Source: Pohlia nutans (lineage: Eukaryota; Streptophyta; Bryopsida; Bryales; Mniaceae). Taken from it: DNA of 64,000 bases. Positions 35,500 to 44,196 of this stretch are shown one piece after another (position 1 is the first letter of the stretch; each line of letters begins with the position of its first letter). The DNA lies in NCBI GenBank assembly GCA_022496805.1, contig CM040103.1, positions 12,542,001 through 12,606,000 of the forward strand. Direction: 5' to 3'. A program made the translations under genes and the position numbers. Under the pieces are notes generated by a model. The model saw only the letters and a program-made list of their open reading frames with translations. It was not told the origin of the DNA and made no database searches.

Positions 35500-36332
35500 C
35501 CCTTAACTTCCTGAGGGGTTTTGTCATAAACTAGTTGTGCTATAAAATATGTGTTATCCTTAGAATATGAAAGTTGTGAAGCACAACATATAGATCCTAT
35601 TTATACAATTAAATTCCACTAAAACACTTTGGAATTTTTATAGTTGAATTTGAAAAGAAAAACTTTGAATATTCATAAAAAATAAAAATAAAAATAAAAT
35701 TCAATTTTTTTTATAGAATTGGCTAAAAGTATAATGTTCATAACATAAGCATAAGATGCCAAGATTTAGGATATTTTATTTTGTAGAAACACCATTTTAA
35801 ACAATTATAGACAAGAGCTGGTTAAAATAATCACTTTAAACGAGATGAATTCTAATGAATATTTAAGAATATTATTAAACTTATAATTTTGGCCAATCAT
35901 AATGAAATTTACGAAATAACTATTAATTTTGTATTTTTTATGAATTTTGGTAGTTTATAGCTTTAAAATTATATATCTAATTATTTATGATGAATTTTTG
36001 AAATCCATTTTGATAGAAATGAACTATAATTGATAATCTACAATTAGTTTTTGTATGTCTTTGCAAAATTTATGCATTATCATGCATTTTTTCAAACACT
36101 TGCAAATTTGACAACTTTTTAGGTTGCTTCAGGCACATGAACGGCCAACATTCTTTATTTATTATAAAATTAATTAACAGCATTTTCAGTGATTCAAACA
36201 CATATTCTTACAGCCAACTTGATTCTAAAGAGGTTAGGCTTCTGAAACACTCAATTCGGACACTTTTAGCATGTTTTACAACCTTTTCTATTTTCGGTGC
36301 GATCCATTTTGGGTCGCTCGGGAAGTTAAGGA
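35500..36332. mobile_element. TTAA-flanked (piggyBac-type) non-autonomous element with empty site
   Basis: Flanked by TTAA at 35496-35499 and 36333-36336. Termini CCCTTAACTTCCTGAGG and the inverted TCCTTAACTTCCCGAGC match over most positions. The paralogous segment near 38230 has a single TTAA at the same place (AAATTTAAGAAAC), so it is the unoccupied site. The element is 833 bp and has no transposase. Confidence 0.82.
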
Positions 36333-36639
36333 TTAAGAAACACAAAAATTTCAAAAAATCAACATGTTCAAGAGTATCTCATTTCAAATTTATTCCAACA
36401 ACTTTTACTCAAAAAATACTGAAATTTTGTTTGTAATCGAATTTAGAAGGAATTTTAATTTTAACTTTTTTAAATTAATAATTAAATATTGGTAATACTA
36501 TCAGTGAATGAAACCATACAAATGGATCTCAAATTCAAAATTTAGAACTTTCATTCGTATATAAAACTCAAAGCATTCTTCTAACTAGTACTTTACATTG
36601 ATTTTTCTCAAATCGTCAATTCAAGGACACCCTGATATG

Positions 36640-37060
36640 TTTAACAAGGTCGTAACAGGGTGGCAAATGTACTGGCCGTGGCAACACTATAGAAGTAGGG
36701 TACACAATGTTAGTGAGGGCCGATATATATAGTCCTCCCTCTTCACTTCTATTCTCGACCTCGATCTGGAAGTGGACGTTGTCATGTTTGCTCTTCTTTG
36801 CTTTGTTTGTGTCTCAGTATCTCCGCCATTCTTGTAGTGCGATTCTCGTCTTCTCGTTGGGTGAATTCTGGGCGTGGGGTTCTCATTTGGATCTTGCCTC
36901 GAGCGGGGAAATTCGGCGCAATTAGAGCGGGCGTTTGAGCTTTGGAAAGGCCTTTTGGATGATCGAGGAGCAGGTGTCAATACATTGGGAAGAAAAATCC
37001 ATCATGAAACGGCAGCGGAAGGGCGATAAGGGTGGAAGACCGCCTCAACGGAGGTGAGTG
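36640..37060 (+). pseudogene. PAH-family leader/promoter, copy C (truncated)
   Basis: Begins GGTCGTAACAGGGTGGCAAA and a TATATATAG box (about 36722-36730), then the shared leader with GTGGGGTTCTCATTTGGATC, GCGGGCGTTTGAGCTTTGGA and GAGGAGCAGGTGTCAA. The ATG seen in copies A and D is CTG here (near 36869), and no PAH domain follows before unrelated DNA begins. Confidence 0.6.
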
Positions 37061-37737
37061 TTGCGCTTTGGAGGCGGTTTTAGTATTGACAATGAAATCC
37101 TTTATTGCTTTAAACTTTTATTTTGTTGAAAGAAAGAGATTTTAGTCATTTTGGAGTATCTTTAACTAACTTTTCAAAAATTGTCAAAAATTAGTATATG
37201 GTAGAGTGACATTAAGTGTATATAGTTACTAAATTATATTGCATTATCAATTCAAAGGATACAATTATTGCTTAATGATTAATAAAAACAATCACTAGTC
37301 ATAGTTTCCTTGGCTTGTTATACTGTGAATGTACCCTTTTACTCTTCCATGTTACAACGTTCAATGCTTTTTTTTTATGATGACAATGTGTCGCTCATTT
37401 ATTGATATTGTATCCTATAACAACAACCTAGATTTCCAAGTGACCATGAAGCTATGACTACGTGAAGTATACGCATGCCGCTCCGCTTCAGCGAGAGGGC
37501 ATCGTCAATCCATCATCCAAATTGTGGACAAACCCAAAATGGTCTTGAGAGCACTTTTTGATGATCAACTTTGGAGTAATGAAATGTTTTGCTATATTGA
37601 TTAATTAATGTAATAAATTACTTTTTATTTTTCATTTTGGTGTACACTACTTTACAACAAAAACATTCTCAAAATGAAATAAAAGAAGACTAGAAGAGTG
37701 ATGAAAACGACACTCAAAAATGAAATTAATTGCTTCT

Positions 37738-37965
37738 CATGCACACAGCAATGGGAGCGAACACCCTTTTGCAATGGGACCACATTCTAGTTACAATTAG
37801 AAACTAAGTTTACGGAGCAATGACACGATAGTCCCAAAATTTATGGAATACAAATGATATTCGTTCATTACTTAAAAAAGTGAATCTATTTAATTAAAAA
37901 TTCTTTTTCAATCCCGTTTTCAAAGGGGTGCTCCATTGCACTGCTCTATTATGCTACATAAGGAT
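37738..37965. mobile_element. MITE family M1, copy in minus orientation
   Basis: Ends in GGTGCTCCATTGCACTGCTC followed by TATTATGCTAC, and contains ACACCCTTTTGCAATGGGA at the other end. It matches 43490-43725 in opposite orientation; a partial copy lies at 35155-35250. Confidence 0.7.
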
Positions 37966-39720
37966 TAACTTTTAAATGTCACTGACAGCATTCACAAACT
38001 GGACGACCAACACATTCAAACCTTCCCTACATTTGAATCAATGTTTGGATGAAAGTTATTAAATTTTTTGGAGATACTTCACCAAGTTGTTGTCCTATCT
38101 AATGGTTGGATTTAGTCATACTTGAGTAAATATTTTTTTAAATTACAAATGTAGAAGTATGTCAAGTCATTGACCAAGCCAAAATTGCATTGACTGTAGT
38201 TCAAAAGTGGCCTTGCAAAAATGAGGTCATAAATTTAAGAAACAAAAAAATCTCAAAAAATCACCATATTTAATAGTTTCTCATTTCATATTCATTCCAA
38301 CAAATTTTACTCAAAAAATATTAATTTTTTTTTTTATAATCGAATTTAGAAGGAAATTTCAATTTTAACTTTTTAAATTTTATAATTAAATATTGGTGAT
38401 AATAATAGTAAATAAAACCATATGGATGGAATCTAAAATTCAAAATCTAAAACATTCATTTCTATATCAATTCCAAAATATTCTTCTAATTAGGACTTTA
38501 TTTAATGATTTTTCTCAAATCGTCAATTCCAAGGATACAGGGTCCCTAAGGGTCCCTAGCTTTTTTAAGCTTAAAATCATCATCACTTTTGATGTGTTAT
38601 AGCTCTAAATGTAAATGAGGTAAAGAAATCTCAACCGTACAATCTTGTAATATACATGTCGTAGATCATGTGGATCAATTTTGGGGTCATTTAGCCATAT
38701 AGATTGCAAGATCATAGTGTTTTAGTGCTAAAAAAGGATGCTGAAATTTTCCTAGCAACACAGTTAGAGGTGAAATTCGTTCTCAAAATTACTCAAATGA
38801 AAAAACTATCAACTACAAAGTAGTTCAAAATCATCATATAAACAGATTAGTACCAAAAAAGCCTCATGAAAAAAATTAATGTGCTCAAACTAGACCCATG
38901 CACTAAAATGACTCCCAAACATTCACAACAACATGGATTGACTTAAAAAAATTCCATGATAACGAGACTTCAAGAGGAATTCAACTCAACAAGTTATATT
39001 GAAAACGGACTTGGGATGAAGGAGATACAAGCCCCCAAAGTTGCTGCCATCAAAATTCACAGAGACTGTTCAAAAAATAAATATCTACATTCAAATGACC
39101 ACCAAAAATTCATTTTAACTCGGATTGATTTGAAATTTTTTCTACACATTCCATACATCATGCGGGGAATTTTCTCAAAATCTCAAAAAATCAAACACGT
39201 TTTGCAAGAGTTACACCTCTTCGAAGTTGACTGTCCCTCAAAAACATCCGAAATATGGACGCCGGAACGCTTAGGGGTTAACGAGGCTAGTCAGAATGTC
39301 CGCATTGATGAGCTGGGTCGTAACAGGGTGGCAAATGTACCGGCCACGGCAACAGTGCAGCGGTAGAGTACACAATGTTAGTGATGGCCGGTATATATAG
39401 TCCTCGCTCTTCATTCTCTACCTCGATCTGTAGCTAGCTGTACGCTGTCATGTTTGCTCTTCTCCGCTTTGTTTGAGCCTCAGTGTCTCCGCCATTCTTC
39501 TTGTGCAATTCCCGTCTTCTCGCTAGGCGAATTATGGGCGTGGGGTTCTCATTTGGATCTTGCTTCGAACGGGGAAATTTGGCGCCATTGGGGCGGGCGT
39601 TTGAGCTTTGGAAAGACCTTTTGGACGATCGAGGAGCAAGTATTGATATATTGGGAAGAAAAATCCATCATGGAACGGCAGCGAAACGCCGATAAGGGTG
39701 GAGGGACCGCCTCAGCGGAG
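37865..39720. repeat. segmental duplication, copy 2
   Basis: Collinear partner of 35155-37060 (see that entry). It contains the empty TTAA site near 38230 and its own insertion of about 0.75 kb (38541-39290) ending GCTTAGGGGTTAA. Confidence 0.85.
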
Positions 39721-39798
39721 GCCAGTTTCGCGCCATGGAGACAGAATGGAAGTCCCTGGCAGAGCCTTCTGATCGAACATTGGCTTATGTACCGACTA
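39300..39798 (+). pseudogene. PAH-family leader/promoter, copy D (disrupted by CACTA MITE)
   Basis: Carries the conserved upstream block GGGTCGTAACAGGGTGGCAA, a TATA box (CCGGTATATATAGTCC near 39387) and the full leader. From ATG 39535 a short frame reads MGVGFSFGSCFERGNLAPLG and stops after 54 codons. A second frame gives EEQVLIYWEEKSIMERQRN, comparable with the MEEDLLTDWEVP start in copy B, so this may have been the original coding frame. A CACTA MITE interrupts the copy at 39799. Confidence 0.6.
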
Positions 39799-40072
39799 CA
39801 CTGGAAGCTTTGGAGAGTTTAGCCCCCAGGGCTAAACTGGCTTGGGGGGGCTAAACCACCCCAGTTTAGCCCCGGCTAAACCCGAATCTTCCATTTTAGC
39901 CCGGCTAATTTGTGTTTTAGCCCCGGCTAATGGTACAAAAAGGGGGCTGAAATGGGGGCTAATGGTACAAAAATTTAGCCCCCCCCATTTTTCACATAGT
40001 GCTAAGGGGGGCTAAAGAGGGGGCTAAACCACCCCAGTTTAGCCCCGGCTAAACCAGTCAAAGTTCCCAGTG
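39799..40072. mobile_element. CACTA-type MITE rich in TTTAGCCCC motifs
   Basis: The termini are CACTGG and CCAGTG with a 3-bp direct duplication CTA on each side (39796-39798 and 40073-40075). Inside, TTTAGCCCC or GGGGCTAAA occurs many times in both orientations, so the whole element can fold. A CAC terminus with a 3-bp duplication fits EnSpm/CACTA. Confidence 0.82.
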
Positions 40073-40075
40073 CTA

Positions 40076-40844
40076 GTGTACACTACATAAGTTCAGAACT
40101 GGACATGAAATCTTCTGGAAACTATGCAATCACATGTGTACGATCTATGGCTTACCAAGTGATCAATCTTTAAAATGCCGGATCTATGACGCTTGCTATG
40201 CTTCGCTTGCTGACTGAAATAAAGCCTGCCATTCGATCGATCTGCAGAATTTGATCCATTTGATTCCATGAATTATGCTGTGAAGTGTCAATTTCAAATA
40301 ATATCAATTATGCATGATTGGATGCATTCATCTAAAGGAACTTAGTACCGGTTGCAGTTGGCTAAAACTGCTTCCAGTTCCGGAGTGTACTATCTCGAAA
40401 GGGATCAACGCTCAAGTTTGGGCAAGTACGTTTTAGCATTGACTGTAACAATTATACAACATAATATTCTTCCATTGTATCATAATCCGCTGTGAACGAG
40501 TCAGATTTTAATTGTCATACAGGTGCAAATTAGGTTGATCGAGCATATATGCAGTAAGTCTACGGTGCTTGTCGTTTAGGGGAGACCTAGGTGGACGTTC
40601 ATTACAATAATTTGCTATCAATGAGCAGAGTTCTCAGTTTTATCATTACAAACGTACTGTTCGTGGAGAATATACTGTAATATATGGAGGTCCTGACCTT
40701 AACTTGGAGGACAGTTAAGGTGATTGAAAATTGAAAAGCCCGTCTAAGACCTATGAACTTGTTATACAAAATTAATAGCATGCTCGTCCGTCTGAAACCG
40801 TGCCTTGATCTTGTTCACGTAGTTGATCGCTTATTCCAACTCCA
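40076..40844. other. intergenic region
   Basis: No gene, repeat or element terminus recognised between the two CACTA-type MITEs. Confidence 0.5.
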
Positions 40845-40847
40845 CCG

Positions 40848-41118
40848 CACAAGAAGTTTAAAGTGGATACCCTGTGACGTTTTCCCTACATACACAGGGA
40901 ATTTGCAAAGAGTCCACAGGAAAGAACGAAGACACACAGGGAAAACTGAGACACACTCAGGGAACACTCAGGGAACACTCAGTGTTCCATGTGTGTCTCA
41001 ATATCCCCTGTGTGTCTTTGTTCTTTCCTGTGGACTCTTTACAAATTCCCTATGTGAATTTCGATACACAGGGAATACACACGGAAACACACAGGGAATC
41101 CACTTTAAGCTCCTAGTG
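40848..41118. mobile_element. CACTA-type foldback MITE, left copy
   Basis: Arms of about 100 bp are inverted repeats around a centre near 40980 and are rich in ACACAGGGAA. The ends CACAAGAAGTTTAAAGTGG and (inverted) CACTAGGAGCTTAAAGTGG, with CCG duplicated at 40845-40847 and 41119-41121, fit EnSpm/CACTA. Its right terminus overlaps the 3' end of the PAH1 ORF on the minus strand and supplies the stop codon. Confidence 0.88.
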
Positions 41119-41512
41119 CCGCGGGCTGCGGCTTCTTGTCCTCGGCCTCCAGCGGGAGCGTGATCTCGTACCCTGGCGGCAGAAACGTGTTGAATCCAAG
41201 GATGAGATTCCGGTGCCCTTTGAACAACTCCTTCACGCGCGTGATCACGCCGGGGGTGTCCACGCGCTGCGCCCCGAAGTCCATCATCACCTCCAGAAAC
41301 TCGTTGTACTTCTCCTTGTCGTCCTTGAATTTCTCCTTCACTTCTTTCAGATACGTCAGCGCATCGTCCGTTGTCAGTTCCTGCCCGTTCGCCGCGCCCG
41401 CATGGTTGTCATTCCCGCCGCCTTCCGAAGACTCGCCTCCCCGCGGCCCCGCAGCTCGCTTCACCGCCTCCGGGGGCCCGCTCTCATCCTCTCCCCTCTC
41501 CCGTTTCTTCAT
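41105..41512 (-). CDS. truncated SIN3-like protein with a single PAH1 domain
   Basis: An intronless 135-codon frame starting [10 protein letters not shown]; an ATG six codons upstream (41530) is also in frame, but SIN3 proteins begin with MKR-like sequence. After a Gly/Ala-rich linker, [17 protein letters not shown] begins a complete PAH1 domain that includes [26 protein letters not shown] and [18 protein letters not shown]. Full SIN3 proteins exceed 1000 aa and continue with PAH2, PAH3 and an HDAC-interaction domain; here the frame ends ALGA-stop, and these last codons lie in the CACTA MITE at 40848-41118. The lack of introns next to intron-rich neighbours suggests a retrocopy. If expressed, it could compete for PAH1-binding factors; that is inference. 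Confidence 0.85.
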   Translation of the reverse strand: MKKRERGEDESGPPEAVKRAAGPRGGESSEGGGNDNHAGAANGQELTTDDALTYLKEVKEKFKDDKEKYNEFLEVMMDFGAQRVDTPGVITRVKELFKGHRNLILGFNTFLPPGYEITLPLEAEDKKPQPAALGA

Positions 41513-41530
41513 CTTCAGCAATCGACACAC

Positions 41531-42315
41531 CTATTCCACTCGTCTGTAATCAACTGCCAAACGCTCCGCCCTTACGTCGCGAGCTCCATACACGTACTCA
41601 GCAAGATGCAAGAACTTCGGTCGACTCCACCTTCGAATCCACCGAACTCTGGTTCTTCCAACTCCTCTTTCGCCCTTATCACCTTCTCTTCATCTCAGTC
41701 CAAATTAATCCGTCATTTAATCCTTGCTCGAGCTCCGCAATAAAATCACATCTCATGTCTGTACAAAATTACAAAATATTCCAAAGTCACTACTACACGT
41801 TATTACACGAAACATTCAGATGCTCGCGCCTGCAAACAAACTCGAAATTCCGTCCTAACAGAAAGAAAATTAATCCACCTACCATTTCCGCCGGTTCACA
41901 TGCAGTCGCAATCCAACCGCGTCCAAAAAGTAGAGAAACAAGAAATTCACCTTTAGTTAGGCACTCATGACCAGCCGTTAGCCCTATAAACGCAGTCTTT
42001 CGCCCCTATATAATGCAGTGACAGTACCGATTGAAATGTTTAAAATGGCCTTCTAAGTTCTATCACAAATGTACCATGTGCACTGTAAGACGTGAGTAAA
42101 TGAATAGCCTTGGGAAGTCCGCCTTGCACAGTATGATGATGAACATTTAACGTAAACAAGCTGAGTTTATCCCCTCCCTCATTCCGTGCACTTGAATCTC
42201 TGAAAGAATGCGCACAAAAGTAATTGCCCGAGAAATTTAAGTGCCCGAGATTTTGTACCGGCCCAAACGGAATTTAATTTGAATGTTCCACATTCTAACA
42301 ATAACATTCAGTACA
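41531..42315. other. upstream region of the PAH1 ORF
   Basis: Several plus-strand frames are open here and across the PAH1 ORF, but they are shadows. It may contain the promoter of the minus-strand PAH1 ORF. No repeat recognised. Confidence 0.45.
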
Positions 42316-42572
42316 CACCAGGAGCTTAAAGTGGATTCCCTGTGTGTTTCCGTGTGTATTCCCTGTGTAATGAAACACACAGGGAATTTGTAAAGAGTCC
42401 ACAGGTAAGAACAAAGACATACAGGGAATATTGAGACATGCACAGGGAAAAACTAAGTGTTCCCTGTGCCTCAGTTTTCCCCGTGTGTCTTTGTTCTTTC
42501 CTGCGGACTTTTCACAAATGCCGTGTGTATGTAGGGAAAACGTTACAGGGAATCCACTTTAAACTTAGTGTG
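42316..42572. mobile_element. CACTA-type foldback MITE, right copy (inverted relative to left copy)
   Basis: Ends CACCAGGAGCTTAAAGTGG and (inverted) CACACTAAGTTTAAAGTGG, with ACA duplicated at 42313-42315 and 42573-42575. It is the same family as 40848-41118 but in the opposite orientation, so the PAH1 ORF and its upstream DNA are bracketed by inverted copies. Confidence 0.88.
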
Positions 42573-42575
42573 ACA

Positions 42576-43489
42576 GTGATTATTTCATTTAGTGCGTGTG
42601 ACCAGTACTAATTCCCAAAGCAGCCACTATTTTGCCAAATCCCAAAATTAGTGAGGGTTGAAACTTTTACTGAGTGCGTGAAATCTTCATGTCGGGTCTA
42701 TTCTCTGGAACACGTACCAAACCTGCCTACTTTTGGTTGCTTTGGAGAATCCTTGGGAGGGTCCTTTGAAGAGTAGCTAGAGACAAGAAAGTCATGATTT
42801 TCATTCAAATAACAATTTTGTAGTGTATTTTTTCAATTTTCATTCACATGATCATCATTCTCATTCAATTATCCCAAAATTTATACCAAAAAAAGTGTTA
42901 TTTGTTATTTAGAAAAGTCCTTGGTAAATCATTACTGAAACCACTGATAACATAGCTATTCTAGTGCTTTTGATAGGTAATTGTTTACAATATTGCTATC
43001 ATCTTGTAACTATGTGTTTGATATACATGTTGGAAACATTGACATATCACTTTACTCTCTAATGACAATTTAAATCAAACATCACATTGAAAATGCCTTG
43101 AAAAAAGCACTGAAAAAGCACTAATGACAACTTAGTTGGTACGTGTTTCCGAGAATGGACCGTGTCACACTAATTTTAGATCATAATGATATTTAGTATC
43201 ACCTCGAGTAAGTTCTAACAAGCACTATGGAACCCCCCCTCCACTTCAATCTTCCGAACTCGGATAATTAGTGTAGCCTCAAGTGCTATGCCTTTCCTTC
43301 ATACACTCTACTCATCATTGTGAGACTCCTCCCTATTACTCTTACTAATGATTCATTGTTCCTTTCTAAAAACTTATATAAACTAGTGTGACCTTGCAAA
43401 AATGACGTCATGGTCTCCTAAAATTTAGCATAGCTAAAATTTAACATAATGTTGGAAATGCCATGTAGGAAAGTGGCCACATAGGAGAT
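42576..43489. other. AT-rich intergenic region
   Basis: No gene recognised. Confidence 0.5.
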
Positions 43490-43725
43490 ACTACATAGCA
43501 TAATAGAGCAGTGCAATGGAGCACCCTTTTGAAGATGGGATCGAAGAAGAATCTTCACTTAAATTCACTTTTTCAAATAATGTAGAGATGTCATTTGTAA
43601 TTTTGTATTCCGTGAATTTTGGAACTACCGTGTCATTGTCACGTAAACTTGGTTTCTAATTATAACTAGACCGTGCTCCCATTGCAAAAGGGTATTGACT
43701 CCCACTGCTCTATTGTACTATGCAC
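43490..43725. mobile_element. MITE family M1, copy upstream of TROL
   Basis: Inverted ends AATAGAGCAGTG...GAGCACCC and (reverse complement) CAATAGAGCAGTGGGAG. It matches 37738-37965 in reverse. Confidence 0.7.
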
Positions 43726-43975
43726 GTAGGAAATGCCAGTACGAAAGTGACCACGTAGGAAAATGCCACGTAGGCAATGCCATGTAGGAAATGCCTGGGA
43801 AAGTGGCCAGATAGGAAATGCTAGTAGGTAAGTGGCCACGTATGAAATTCCATTATGAAATAATACCAGTATGAAAAAGCAGTAGGAAAGCGGCCACGTA
43901 TGAAGTGCCAGTAGGAAAGCGGCCACGTAGGAAATGCCAGTCGGAAAGATGCCACGTAGGAAATGCCAGGTGGCA
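43726..43975. repeat. degenerate minisatellite with repeated CCACGTA upstream of TROL
   Basis: Units of about 20-60 bp built from (G)GCCACGTAGGAAATGCCAGT and GGAAAG[TC]. CCACGTA occurs six times between 43751 and 43961, plus a GCACGTA at 43722. Each carries an ACGT core of the type bound by plant bZIP and bHLH factors. The array ends about 220 bp before the TROL start codon. Confidence 0.85.
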
Positions 43976-44196
43976 AGAGGCATGGCGTCATCAGAGCAAG
44001 GGAACGGAGCAAGGGAATGAGTGGATAAAGGATGCCTGGTTCCTGGCACTCTGGCACAACAATCATGATCACTTCGATGCACTTAGGTTAGTTCCCTTCG
44101 GATTCTAACTCAGAAACATGATTGGGTTCTGTACACATCTGCCTCGTTTGTACCGCAACACCCCATTGCACTTGCGAAATTCGAATTCTGTAAGCC

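Larger units (their letters stand above)
35155..37060. repeat. segmental duplication, copy 1
   Basis: Collinear with 37865-39720: MITE fragment, CTGGACGACCAACACATTCA block, ATTGACTGTAGTTCAAAAGT block, an AT-rich block beginning near 36337, GTCGTAACAGGGTGGCAAAT, TATATATAG, and the PAH-family leader. Compared with copy 2 it carries an extra 833-bp TTAA element and lacks about 0.75 kb present at roughly 38541-39290. Confidence 0.85.

Noticed and set aside
41213..41970. Long overlapping plus-strand frames (176 and 199 codons)
   Set aside because: They run antisense to and upstream of the PAH1 ORF, are Ser/Pro/Arg-rich and contain no domain. They are GC-driven shadows.
43666..44082. Minus-strand frame of 138 codons with repeated GISYVA and TWPLS
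   Set aside because: It is the translation of the CCACGTA minisatellite, not a gene.
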